This document shows, one piece after another, positions 43,931 through 52,362 of a stretch of DNA of 64,000 nucleotides (its first letter is position 1; the number at the start of each line of letters is the position of its first letter). The notes beneath the pieces were generated by a model. That model had not been told where the DNA came from, made no database searches, and saw only the letters and a list, made by a program, of their open reading frames with translations. Where the stretch lies: positions 124,001 to 188,000 of the forward strand of contig JANJUV010000017.1 of the NCBI GenBank assembly GCA_024710405.1, in the 5' to 3' direction. The position numbers and the translations under genes were made by a program. This stretch comes from Bacteroidales bacterium (GTDB taxonomy: Bacteria > Bacteroidota > Bacteroidia > Bacteroidales > F082).

Positions 43931-44279
43931 GTTTGGGCAAGTTTGGAAAGATAAGGAGGGTTGGGTTTGCAATTAAATGAGTTGTGTAGCATTTAAAAAC
44001 TATATCGGTGATAAAGAACACAGAACAAACATAAAATCAAAGATTAGAATATAATATGGAAGGTGCATCAGTGGCTTTATTATTAATGTTAATTGTTATC
44101 GGCTTTGTCTGGCTATTACCATTAATTATAATCTTATTGAGCAGGAAAACAACAGGAAGTGAAAAACTTGCATGGATTCTCGCTGTAATTTTTATCTCCT
44201 GGTTTGCCTGGATATTTTACCTTTTACTGGCTCCAATTAAAAAGAAAAATTAAACCCCTTTGTCCATGAAATATGCTTT
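43914..44279. repeat. Direct repeat B, copy 2
   Basis: Matches 41332-41695. It starts with the degenerate dyad TGCCACGTGACATGCAG, continues through the 65-residue membrane gene and enters the intact CoiA-like gene. Confidence 0.88.
44056..44253 (+). CDS. Small two-helix membrane protein, PLDc_N-like, copy 2
   Basis: 65 residues, 64 identical to the protein at 41472 (I15 instead of F15). The DNA differs at a handful of mostly silent or non-coding sites, pointing to selection on the protein or a recent duplication. Here it is followed 12 bases later by an intact CoiA-like gene, so the pair may be a two-gene unit: a small membrane protein and a cytosolic nuclease-like protein. Confidence 0.7.
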   Translation: MEGASVALLLMLIVIGFVWLLPLIIILLSRKTTGSEKLAWILAVIFISWFAWIFYLLLAPIKKKN

Positions 44280-45057
44280 AGTCAATGGAAATAAAATTGA
44301 AGCTGCCAAAGGAGTTAAAGGCATCTGCCCAAGTTGCAATTCAGAGTTAATTGCTAGATGTGGTGATTTTAAAATAAATCATTGGTCACACAAAGGAACC
44401 CGAAATTGTGATATATGGTGGGAAAACGAAACTGAATGGCATAGGATGTGGAAAAACAACTTCCCACTTGAATGGCAAGAAATAATTCAATTCGACGAAA
44501 GCACCAATGAAAAGCACATAGCTGATGTGCAAACTAGCCATAACTTAGTAATAGAATTTCAACATTCACATATTGACCCTATCGAGAGACAATCTAGAGA
44601 AAGATTTTATAAAAATATGATATGGGTAGTTGATGGTACACGTTTGCAAAGAGACTATCCCAGATTTCAAAAAAAATTTAATGAGTTTAAGCCGACAAAA
44701 CAAAAAGGTGTTTTTTTTGTAGATTTTGTTGATGAAGTATTTCCTAAAAATTGGCTCAAAAGCTCATTTCCTGTTATTTTTGACTTTAAAGGTATATCTG
44801 AAGATGATAGCGACCAATTTAAATCAATACTTTGGTGTCTTTTGCCACAGTGGGACTCGTTTTCAGGTTATATAATCGGCATAAGAAAAAGCGACTTTAT
44901 TCAGATTATTAATAGTATTGGGCGGTTATTTGCTGAAAGTACTGATGAGCAACTAAAGAATTCAACTAACATAAGACAACCACAAATAATCTTTAGAAGA
45001 AGAGAGCCAACACATTATTTGCAAAATGGAAGATGGGTAAAAAGAAGACGATTATAA
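44266..45057 (+). CDS. CoiA-like protein (competence/nuclease family)
   Basis: 263 residues from the ATG at 44266. An N-terminal zinc-ribbon-like part (CPSCNSELIARCG, HWSHKGTRNCD) is followed by the CoiA nuclease-like core: ETEWHRMWKNNF, HIADVQTSHNLVIEFQHSHID (D...E-x-Q as the presumed PD-(D/E)XK site) and YKNMIWVVDG. CoiA was found as a competence gene, but stand-alone relatives occur widely in accessory DNA. The C-terminal ~100 residues are unrecognised and end in a basic KRRRL tail. Function here (defence or DNA uptake) is open. Confidence 0.75.
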   Translation: MKYALVNGNKIEAAKGVKGICPSCNSELIARCGDFKINHWSHKGTRNCDIWWENETEWHRMWKNNFPLEWQEIIQFDESTNEKHIADVQTSHNLVIEFQHSHIDPIERQSRERFYKNMIWVVDGTRLQRDYPRFQKKFNEFKPTKQKGVFFVDFVDEVFPKNWLKSSFPVIFDFKGISEDDSDQFKSILWCLLPQWDSFSGYIIGIRKSDFIQIINSIGRLFAESTDEQLKNSTNIRQPQIIFRRREPTHYLQNGRWVKRRRL

Positions 45058-45251
45058 CAACAGTTTTCTCTTTAAGCCTTTAAACATATTTTACCTAAAG
45101 CATAATAATCAGGATTCCTGTGATAGAGGGATAAGACACAACATGACCAACTTTTCAAGCAGGCAAGAGCAAAACTTGACAGTGACAAAAAGAAACGACT
45201 TAAGGCAAGAAATCAGCAGAAACAATGGTTCTGGCGTAACCAAAAACCAAA

Positions 45252-45683
45252 ATGGACAAATTAACGAAAGAACAGAGAAGGAAAAATATGCAAGCTGTGA
45301 AAAGTACAGGTTCAAAAATTGAAACACTACTTGCAAAAGATCTTTGGAGAAGGGGACATAGATACAGAAAAAATAACAAGACAGTTTTCGGAAAGCCAGA
45401 CCTGACTTTTAAAAAATATAAGATTGCTATTTTCGTTGATAGTGAGTTTTGGCATGGAAAAGATTGGAATCATAGAAAAAGTGATCACAAAAGCAATCAA
45501 TACTTTTGGCACAAAAAAATTGAAAGAAATATAGAAAGAGACAATGAGGTGAACGACTTTTTGTTAAAAACAGGATGGAAAGTTCTCCGCTTTTGGGGTC
45601 GCCAAATCGAAACGGATTTAGTAAATTGCGTTCAAAAAATAGAGAATACAATTAATGAAGCTAAGAGAGAAAATATCGCTTGA
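45252..45683 (+). CDS. vsr: Very short patch repair endonuclease
   Basis: 143 residues. Vsr nicks 5' of the T in T:G mismatches made when 5-methylcytosine deaminates. Visible: MDKLTKEQRRKNMQAVKS, E24, YRKNNKTVFGKPD with the catalytic D50, FVDSEFWHG with H68, FWHKKIERNIERD and GWKVLRFW. The C5-methyltransferase gene starts 29 bases before its end, so both are coupled, as expected for a repair partner of that methylase. Confidence 0.93.
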   Translation: MDKLTKEQRRKNMQAVKSTGSKIETLLAKDLWRRGHRYRKNNKTVFGKPDLTFKKYKIAIFVDSEFWHGKDWNHRKSDHKSNQYFWHKKIERNIERDNEVNDFLLKTGWKVLRFWGRQIETDLVNCVQKIENTINEAKRENIA

Positions 45684-46917
45684 AGAAGTATGCGGTCAAA
45701 CGTTTAAAATCAGGGTAGTAGAAGCTTCTGAATACGGCAAAGCCGCATTTACACACTACTTGCACAACAATCAAAATGATGCGGCGCAATTTTACAGAAA
45801 AGAAGCCATTCAACATGTAAAGCGCGCATTGGAATATAAGTACCCAAATGATGACATTTCTTCTATTGAAGCAGAAGAAGCACTTCACTATATGCTTTTC
45901 GACTTTAAAAAGGATGTTCCCTTTCCTGAACCTGCAAAACCAAAATTTGAGTTCATAGACTTATTTGCAGGGATTGGAGGCTTCAGAATTGCCATGCAAA
46001 GTCTTGGTGGAAAATGTGTTTTCACTAGTGAATGGGATGAGCAAGCGAAGAAAACTTATGAAGCTAATTTTGGAGAGGTTCCATTTGGTGACATAACCAA
46101 AGAAGAAACTAAGAAATTCATACCTGACGGTTTTGATGTACTTTGTGCCGGTTTTCCATGTCAAGCATTTTCAATAGCCGGTAAAAGAGGTGGTTTTGAA
46201 GACACAAGAGGGACATTGTTTTTTGATGTAGCAGATATTATTAAAAGGAAACAACCCAAAGCAATTTTCTTAGAAAATGTGAAAGGATTAAGAAATCACG
46301 ACAGAGGTAAAACATTAGAAACAATCTTAAATGTACTTCGCAACGACTTAGGTTATTTTGTTCCGGAACCGCAAATTATAAATGCAAAAGATTTTGGGGT
46401 TCCTCAAAACAGAGAGCGTATTTTTATAGTTGGTTTTCACGAGGGCACAAATGTATCAGAGTTTGAATACCCAAAGCCGCTTGACAAGAAAGTTAAATTT
46501 GAAGATATTAAAGAGAAAAAAGTCCCACCGACAAAATTTTTTCTATCAACTCAATATCTACAAACACTTCACAACCACAAGGCAAGACACGAAAGCAAGG
46601 GAAACGGTTTTGGTTTTGAAATTATTCCCGACACAGGAATTGCAAATGCGGTTGTTTGCGGAGGAATGGGCAGAGAAAGAAACCTGGTTATTGACAAACG
46701 AATTAAGGACTTCACCCCCACTACTCATATAAAAGGAGAAGTAAACAGAGAAGGAATTCGCAAAATGACACCAAGAGAATGGGCAAGACTTCAAGGCTTC
46801 CCAGACAGTTTTTTAATTCCGGTTGCTGATGCTTCCGCATATAAGCAGTTCGGCAACTCTGTTGCTGTTCCTGCCATTCAGGCAACAGCAGCAAAAATTT
46901 TAGAAACAATATTATAA
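45655..46917 (+). CDS. DNA (cytosine-5) methyltransferase
   Basis: 420 residues. A ~95-residue N-terminal extension (unrecognised, helical) precedes the catalytic domain. C5-MTase motifs: I (FIDLFAGIGGFR), IV (GFPCQAFSIAG, catalytic C169), VI (ENVKGL at 207), VIII (QNRERIFIVG) and X (FGNSVAVP). The recognition region between VIII and IX is short to medium (PTKFFLSTQYLQTL). It methylates cytosine at an unknown site; vsr overlaps upstream and two nuclease-like genes follow within 5 bases, so a restriction-modification group is likely. Confidence 0.95.
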   Translation: MKLREKISLEEVCGQTFKIRVVEASEYGKAAFTHYLHNNQNDAAQFYRKEAIQHVKRALEYKYPNDDISSIEAEEALHYMLFDFKKDVPFPEPAKPKFEFIDLFAGIGGFRIAMQSLGGKCVFTSEWDEQAKKTYEANFGEVPFGDITKEETKKFIPDGFDVLCAGFPCQAFSIAGKRGGFEDTRGTLFFDVADIIKRKQPKAIFLENVKGLRNHDRGKTLETILNVLRNDLGYFVPEPQIINAKDFGVPQNRERIFIVGFHEGTNVSEFEYPKPLDKKVKFEDIKEKKVPPTKFFLSTQYLQTLHNHKARHESKGNGFGFEIIPDTGIANAVVCGGMGRERNLVIDKRIKDFTPTTHIKGEVNREGIRKMTPREWARLQGFPDSFLIPVADASAYKQFGNSVAVPAIQATAAKILETIL

Positions 46918-46919
46918 GA

Positions 46920-47996
46920 ATGTATCACGTATGTTTTTCAAATCCTAATGCTTGGGTTATTTCTTACAAGAATGGTGTTTATGGTAATGTTCAAACTGGC
47001 AATGAAAACTTAAAGGTTTTTTGGGGGAAGATTATTGATCTTGTTGCTTTGAACCCAGGTGACAAAGTTTTCTTTTATGTAAAAAATGAAATGCGTTTGC
47101 ATGGACTTTTTGAAGTTTCAAGTGAACCATACTTCTGTCAAGATGATTTATTTGAAAACGAAAATGAAAAATATCCATTTCGCTTTAATTTTAATCAAAT
47201 TAAATATTTTCCCAATCCTATTCCAGTTTCTGAGATAGCAAAGCTAATTGAAAATGGTCATTTATATTCAATCACTACATTCGAACGTGACCAAAATGCA
47301 ACATTCAGAGGAATCAGACAACTAACGAATGATGAAGGGAAAGTTTTAGAAGAAACTTTTTTAAAGTATAATCCAAAAGTAAACCTTGGAGATGTTTCCG
47401 AATACAATCATCCTGAAATTGATGATAGTATAGAAGCCGAAATAATTATTACAGCAGTCAATGATGGGGAGGTATATCTCGACCCTGTAAGAATTGTATT
47501 TGATTCAATACCAGTTGTAAGAGTTAAAAGAGGTTATTACGTTGCTCACTATGAAAATTCACTACAAGGCTACATTTACTATTCTTTGCGAAGAAGGTCA
47601 AACAATGTAATTGAAGATCTTGATGTAAGAAATTTTAGTGAATGTTTAATGGAGGTTCCTATGTTAAAAGCACAGCAGTTTCGTTCTGACATTTTGTGCT
47701 TGTACAGAGAAGGAATAAACAAGCCTCACTTTTATTCAATTATTGAAACTAAGAAAGACAGAACAATCTCAATTCAAGATTTATCTCAACTAATAGGTTA
47801 TATGAAAACATATTCTTCATCGAAAGGAATTCCTTTTAACTGCATTGAAGGTGTTTATATTTCAACGGCTTTTGAAGAAGAAGCAGTTACCTATCTTCGT
47901 AATAGAAAAAATGTTGAGAAGGAAAACCCAGTTAGATTGATTGAGTATTATGTCAATGAAATTGGAGAAGTTTCTTTTAAACCCATAGAAATTTAA
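46920..47996 (+). CDS. EVE/PUA-like domain fused to a PD-(D/E)XK nuclease-like domain
   Basis: 358 residues. Residues 1-95 read like an EVE-type PUA fold (CFSNPNAWVISYKNGVYG, LNPGDKVFFYV, LHGLFEVSS, YPFRFNF), a domain class that often recognises modified bases. A middle beta-rich part follows. The C-terminus has D257 (RSDILCLYRE), E276-x-K278 (IIETKKD) and Q290 (SQLIGYM), the PD-(D/E)XK nuclease pattern. It starts 2 bases after the C5-methyltransferase. It could be the restriction partner or a modification-dependent nuclease. No exact family was recognised. Confidence 0.6.
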   Translation: MYHVCFSNPNAWVISYKNGVYGNVQTGNENLKVFWGKIIDLVALNPGDKVFFYVKNEMRLHGLFEVSSEPYFCQDDLFENENEKYPFRFNFNQIKYFPNPIPVSEIAKLIENGHLYSITTFERDQNATFRGIRQLTNDEGKVLEETFLKYNPKVNLGDVSEYNHPEIDDSIEAEIIITAVNDGEVYLDPVRIVFDSIPVVRVKRGYYVAHYENSLQGYIYYSLRRRSNNVIEDLDVRNFSECLMEVPMLKAQQFRSDILCLYREGINKPHFYSIIETKKDRTISIQDLSQLIGYMKTYSSSKGIPFNCIEGVYISTAFEEEAVTYLRNRKNVEKENPVRLIEYYVNEIGEVSFKPIEI

Positions 47997-47999
47997 AAT

Positions 48000-48623
48000 A
48001 TGAGCAAACTAAACCAACTAGGAATTACAATAGGTGCAAACAGCAAAGCAGAAGTTATTTTTGATAGTTTATTTCAAAGTTTTTTAAATGTGAAATACAA
48101 GAAGCCTTCTGACTACATTTCCACGTATTGGGAAGCATTTAAAAAGCATCCTGAAGGAAACAATAACCTAAATGGAAAAATCTTTGAATACATACTTGCT
48201 ACTTTGTTTGTAAGAGAAAATATTTTACCCCTTTATATGAGTGCTAAAGTTGCATTCGTGCCAAACGTAATTTATGACTTAATGTTCTATACAGCAGAAA
48301 AAGGCCCTATTTGTATTTCGGCGAAAACAAGTTTGCGTGAGCGATATAAACAAGCCGACTTAGAGGCAATTGCATTAAAGTATGTTCATAGAAAAGCATT
48401 AAGTTACTTGGTTACACTTGAAGAAAATGAAGCGAAAAGTGTAAAAGCTAAAATTAAAAGTGGTGATGTAATTGGACTTGACAATGTAGTAGTGGCGACA
48501 AGTAAGGAATTCAATCAACTTATTAAGGACTTAAGGTCTTACAACTTTTCGGAACCACCTACAGTTAAAGTAATTGAGAGCAACCAGATAATAACAATTG
48601 AAAAAGTTGAAGCATTAAAATAA
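48000..48623 (+). CDS. Putative type II restriction endonuclease
   Basis: 207 residues, starting 3 bases after the previous gene. The segment NGKIFEYILATLF (E63), YDLMFY (D93) and ICISAKTSLRERYKQADLEA (K109) fits an E...D...xK active site of the PD-(D/E)XK type, and KTSLRERYKQAD is a pattern remembered from type II REases. Placement directly behind the C5-methyltransferase supports this. The recognition site is unknown. Confidence 0.65.
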   Translation: MSKLNQLGITIGANSKAEVIFDSLFQSFLNVKYKKPSDYISTYWEAFKKHPEGNNNLNGKIFEYILATLFVRENILPLYMSAKVAFVPNVIYDLMFYTAEKGPICISAKTSLRERYKQADLEAIALKYVHRKALSYLVTLEENEAKSVKAKIKSGDVIGLDNVVVATSKEFNQLIKDLRSYNFSEPPTVKVIESNQIITIEKVEALK

Positions 48624-48750
48624 TCAAGGCTTTTGTTATTAGATCTACAAAAACACACGTACCAGTCCTTGCCCAACGTTTGCAAAAATTTCCAATAAGT
48701 TCAGCCAAACACCTCAGGAAAAAATTCAGCATAACTAAATCGTTTTAATT

Positions 48751-48841
48751 AAACCTTTTAAGAACAAAACAAAAATGAAAACCCAAAGAATGATGACAAA
48801 AACGGTTTCGCTTTTATTAGCGTGTTCGGTTTTACTGACAA
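48751..48841. repeat. Direct repeat at the PEGA gene start, copy 1
   Basis: About 91 bases (leader plus first ~22 codons of the PEGA lipoprotein gene) repeated at 49506-49595 with few changes. Confidence 0.8.
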
Positions 48842-49290
48842 GTTGTGTAAGCACAACCTTGATTAAATCAAACCCAAGTGGCGCAAGACTTTATCTGAAT
48901 GGTGAACCTGTCGGAACAACACCATACACCCACAGCGACACAAAAATTGTTGGCACCTCGACAGATGTTAAACTGGAAAAGGAGGGTTATGAAACATTGT
49001 ACACCTACTTCACAAGAGATGAAGAAATTGATGTGGGTGCAATTATTGGTGGTTTTTTTGTTGTGATTCCGTATTTGTGGATCATGAAGTATAAGCCAAG
49101 CCGCATTTATGATATGAAACCGGTTTCAGCTGACGAACAGAAAGAAATGACAGCAAACCCACAGCAAACTCAGCCCAAATCAAAGGCTGACAGACTAAGA
49201 GAACTCAAACAACTACTTGATGAAAAGATACTTACTCAGGAAGAATACGAAAAAGAAAAAAAGAAAATCTTAGACGAGGACGAACAATAA
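48775..49290 (+). CDS. PEGA- and SHOCT-domain lipoprotein
   Basis: 171 residues. The lipobox LTSC gives a lipidated C24. Residues ~27-68 form a PEGA domain (IKSNPSGARLYLNGEPVGTTPY, then VKLEKEGYETLY). A hydrophobic segment follows near 84-101 (VGAIIGGFFVVIPYLWI), then a linker and a C-terminal SHOCT motif (RLRELKQLLDEKILTQEEYE). PEGA domains occur in surface and envelope proteins. Its first codons are duplicated downstream at 49506. Confidence 0.85.
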   Translation: MKTQRMMTKTVSLLLACSVLLTSCVSTTLIKSNPSGARLYLNGEPVGTTPYTHSDTKIVGTSTDVKLEKEGYETLYTYFTRDEEIDVGAIIGGFFVVIPYLWIMKYKPSRIYDMKPVSADEQKEMTANPQQTQPKSKADRLRELKQLLDEKILTQEEYEKEKKKILDEDEQ

Positions 49291-49371
49291 AGTGCATTTT
49301 AATCCGTCGTCTTGTGTCCGGGTAACGGGTGCCAAAACCAAAATATTTGTTAATTTTAGCAGCTACATTGC

Positions 49372-49479
49372 ATTGAAAAAGTTACTGCAGAGATTTTTGG
49401 ATTGGAAAGGCCAAAGATGCCTGCAGGAATGATGGATAGAAACCCAATGATCACTTACCTGTCGTCAGGAAGGTGGTAG
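49372..49479 (+). pseudogene. Short coding-like fragment
   Basis: A frame reads IEKVTAEIFGLERPKMPAG, then ...MITYLSSGRW before TAG, without its own start. Its composition is coding-like but the parent family was not recognised. It sits between the PEGA gene and the duplicated PEGA start. Confidence 0.3.
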
Positions 49480-49505
49480 AAGCAAATAACTCAAATGTTG
49501 TAATA

Positions 49506-49595
49506 AAACCTTTTAAAACAAAACAAAACTGAAAACCCAAAGAATGATGACAAAAACGCTTTCGGTTTTATTAGCGTGTTCGGTTTTACCGACAA
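49506..49595. repeat. Direct repeat of the PEGA gene start, copy 2 (dead)
   Basis: Matches 48751-48841. The start ATG has become CTG and the similarity stops before the lipobox Cys, so no protein is expected. It marks a second place in the island where only a gene's 5' end was duplicated. Confidence 0.8.
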
Positions 49596-49639
49596 TGCCA
49601 ATTGGATGAAATTTTTTCAATGAGAAATAATGAGAAGCG

Positions 49640-50470
49640 ATGAAAGACATAAAATTATTTGAAAACAAGAAAATTCGTTCTAATTGGGATAGCGAACAGG
49701 AGAAATGGTTTTTTTCTATTGTTGATATTATTGAGGTTTTAACTGAAAGTCCCAGGCCACGAAAATATTGGAGTGCACTGAAGTCAAAGTTAAAGCTGGA
49801 AGGAAGTGAGTTGTCCCAAAATTTGGGACAACTGAAAATGCAGTCAGAGGACGGTAAGTTTTATCTAACTGATGTAGCTGATACTGAGCAACTATTTCGA
49901 TTAATACAATCTATTCCATCTCCTAAGGCTGAGCCTTTTAAGCAGTGGTTGGCAAAAGTTGGCTACGAAAGAATAGAAGAAAGCCAAGACCCGGAAAAGT
50001 CTATTGACAGAGCTTTGGCGAATTACCTAAAACTGGGTTATAGTTCAGCCTGGATAAATCAAAGACTAAAAAGTATTGAGGTTAGAAAAGAACTAACTGA
50101 TGAATGGGAAAACAGAGGTGTTAAAAAAGGACAGGAATTCGCAACTCTGACTGATATTATAACTCAGGCATGGAGCGGAAAAACAGTTGGGCAGTATAAG
50201 AAATTCAAGGGTTTAAAGAAAGAAAACCTAAGAGATAATATGACAAATCTGGAGCTTGTGTTGAATATGTTAGCAGAAGCAACCACCACAGAAATAAGCA
50301 AAGAACATAATCCTGAAACTTTTGAGGACAATAAAAGAATTGCAAAAAAAGGTGGTGAAATTGCCGGAGATACAAGAAGGAAAATTGAACAGCAAACCGG
50401 TAGAAGTATTGTCAGTTCGCAAAATGCAAAAATTTTGAAAGAAAAAAGAAAGAATAAAGAATTGGAGTAG
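49640..50470 (+). CDS. BRO-N domain (phage antirepressor/DinD-like) protein
   Basis: 276 residues. The N-terminal BRO-N fold is seen at ~1-105: MKDIKLFENKKIRSNWD, EKWFFSIVDIIEVLTES, YWSALKSKL, and KFYLTDVADTEQLFRLIQSIPSPKAEPFKQWLA. The C-terminal half is helical and basic (KEKRKNKELE at the end). Such proteins occur in phages and mobile islands and, as DinD, under DNA-damage control. A DNA-binding regulatory role is inferred. It is the last gene of the AT-rich island. Confidence 0.82.
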   Translation: MKDIKLFENKKIRSNWDSEQEKWFFSIVDIIEVLTESPRPRKYWSALKSKLKLEGSELSQNLGQLKMQSEDGKFYLTDVADTEQLFRLIQSIPSPKAEPFKQWLAKVGYERIEESQDPEKSIDRALANYLKLGYSSAWINQRLKSIEVRKELTDEWENRGVKKGQEFATLTDIITQAWSGKTVGQYKKFKGLKKENLRDNMTNLELVLNMLAEATTTEISKEHNPETFEDNKRIAKKGGEIAGDTRRKIEQQTGRSIVSSQNAKILKEKRKNKELE

Positions 50471-50670
50471 TCCTTCTTTTAGAATGGCGAATATCTTTAT
50501 TCCAATAAAAGATGATGAGCCGTCTCCAGGGGATTTTTATTATCTGTCTGCTCCCTCAAACTATATTAGGACTGATTAGTCTTTTTTAATCAAAATACGA
50601 ACATTACCCCATTGTTCGCGGGCCGAAAGGGTGATTTTTTTGCGGAGTCAAATTTTAAAACCTCTAAACG

Positions 50671-52074
50671 ATGAAAAAATCTATCCTTACATTCGCCCTT
50701 GCGGCCATGCTGTGGATGGGAACCAGAGCAGACGAAAACTGGAACATTTTTTACCGGAACAGCCTGATCAATCCGGGCATCAACGTGCAAAGCGAGCTGG
50801 CAGTGGCACCTGACGGCACCCTCTATCTGGCCGAACTCGACTACACCGACATCTACAACACAGGCATCGCATACCTGCATGTGCGTTCCTACGACATCAG
50901 CCAATGGACCACCGACAATTTCTCAACAGCCGGATGGGAAACCATGGGTCAGATCATGGAACTGAACATGGCAAACAACGAAATGTGGATTGACTTTGCC
51001 ATCACCCCCGACAACCGGCTCTATGCCGGTATGCTCGACAGCATCCTCCGCTACAACGAAACAGCCAACGCCTGGGAGTCGTTCTATGTGCCCGACTACA
51101 TCGGCGGCATGATGGTGGACGAAAGCGGCCGCCTGCTCATCCTTCAATCCGTAGACATCAGCAGTAACCACCGTTTTGTGATCTCCGAATTCACAGACGG
51201 CAATCTGTCTCCGGTGGCCACCATCGAATACGAGCTGCCGTTTGATGTCATCTTGTACCCGCGCATCATGAACGAGGCAAACCGCATATTTCTGGTCAAC
51301 GGAACCTTTTATGTGTCCGTCGCCAGAGCCTCCACCAACCAGAATTACTATTTCAAAGGCAATGCAACCGATGGTTTTGAGCTGCTGAAAGAGCATTTCG
51401 TGCACATGAACCTGAGTTCCATGGTGGTCAGTCCCGAGGGAGAAATCATTATTTCGCACCGCGGCGACATGGCACCTTACACCCTGGCTATGAAGAAATA
51501 CGACTTTGAAGCCAACGACTGGATTGCTTTCGACATGAGCGGACTGGATGCCGGTGCTGCCCATGCCAGCCATCTGGCCTACGACCGTCAGGGCCGCCTG
51601 ACGTTTACCTACAGCGGTGAGAGCAACAAAGGCTTCGCGTTCCGCCACGGTGCCAATGGATGGGAACATTTTGGCCCTAAGGAAGCCGTGCCGATCGCCC
51701 ATATGCCCAAACTGGCCTTCGACCTGAGCAACAGTGTATTTCTGCTGCATGGCATTGGTTCCGGCTCCGCCCCTTTGACCGTGCGCCGCTTTGTGGATGA
51801 AACCATTTCGGTGGACGAAACCAAAGGCAACATCAGCGTTCGGCCTTATCCCAATCCGGCACAGTCGCAGTTTACAATTGATCTGTCGAACGATTTTGCC
51901 GGGGCGAATATGGACAGGTTGAGTCTTTTTGATCAACAAGGCCGCGCAGTCAGGGTATGGCACAAACTGCCGCTGAAAGCCACAGTTGAACTTGATGGTT
52001 TGCCTGCCGGACTCTACCATATTGTTGCAGAGGCCGGAACTGATAGGCGCACCGGAAGACTTTCGGTGTATTAA
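50671..52074 (+). CDS. Secreted beta-rich protein with T9SS type A sorting domain
   Basis: 467 residues. Signal peptide about 1-20. The central ~365 residues contain propeller-like repeats (VAPDGTLYLAELDYT, ITPDNRLYAGMLDSILRYNE, YDRQGRLTFTYSGES). The C-terminal ~80 residues are a Por-secretion domain: RPYPNPAQSQFTIDLS, LSLFDQQGRAVRVW, LPAGLYHIVAE, TGRLSVY. It is exported by the type IX system. Its last 58 codons and terminator are repeated downstream at 52390-52622. Confidence 0.87.
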   Translation: MKKSILTFALAAMLWMGTRADENWNIFYRNSLINPGINVQSELAVAPDGTLYLAELDYTDIYNTGIAYLHVRSYDISQWTTDNFSTAGWETMGQIMELNMANNEMWIDFAITPDNRLYAGMLDSILRYNETANAWESFYVPDYIGGMMVDESGRLLILQSVDISSNHRFVISEFTDGNLSPVATIEYELPFDVILYPRIMNEANRIFLVNGTFYVSVARASTNQNYYFKGNATDGFELLKEHFVHMNLSSMVVSPEGEIIISHRGDMAPYTLAMKKYDFEANDWIAFDMSGLDAGAAHASHLAYDRQGRLTFTYSGESNKGFAFRHGANGWEHFGPKEAVPIAHMPKLAFDLSNSVFLLHGIGSGSAPLTVRRFVDETISVDETKGNISVRPYPNPAQSQFTIDLSNDFAGANMDRLSLFDQQGRAVRVWHKLPLKATVELDGLPAGLYHIVAEAGTDRRTGRLSVY

Positions 52075-52135
52075 CCACAAACAAAAACCCGCAGGCCTGA
52101 TTGTTGCTGCGGGTTTTTTTATATTCTACTGTCTG
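51901..52135. repeat. T9SS C-terminal segment plus terminator, copy 1
   Basis: 235 bases covering the last 58 codons of the T9SS gene, its stop, the terminator and TTCTACTGTCTG. Repeated at 52390-52622 with about a dozen differences. Confidence 0.85.
52084..52120 (+). terminator. Terminator of the T9SS gene
   Basis: Perfect 11-bp stem AAAACCCGCAG (52084-52094) / CTGCGGGTTTT (52107-52117) followed by T. Confidence 0.9.
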
Positions 52136-52140
52136 AGACC

Positions 52141-52172
52141 CCCCCCGCTGGCGCAGATTTGTAATCTGTGCC
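52141..52172. repeat. REP-like hairpin, left member of an inverted pair
   Basis: CCGCTGGCGCAGATTTGTAA with the following TCTGTGCC forms its own hairpin (GCGCAGATT/AATCTGTGC) and is an almost exact reverse complement of 52363-52393. This sequence type is remembered as a common Bacteroidota extragenic palindrome linked to REP-associated transposases; no transposase gene is present here. Confidence 0.75.
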
Positions 52173-52362
52173 TCACGAAAACCAATTCATCAATTTTCAC
52201 CAGACAAAATTGAATCTACAAATTATGTATATTTGATTCATGAGGCGTAAGTACAAAATTCATCATGCGGACTACCTTTTATTAGATTCCTTCAACCTAA
52301 AAAGATGAATGAAAACTAAATGAATTGGCTCTATGACAAATCTTTTCTTTCTGTCTGTCTGT

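Noticed and set aside
44266-45057. Evidence for a natural-competence operon
   Set aside because: Only a CoiA-like gene is present; no com genes are adjacent, and the context is a defence island.
50923-52080. 385-codon open frame on the minus strand
   Set aside because: Antisense to the T9SS gene, low-complexity composition, no motifs; a shadow. The similar minus frame at 52297-52569 is its duplicate through the T9SS-domain repeat.
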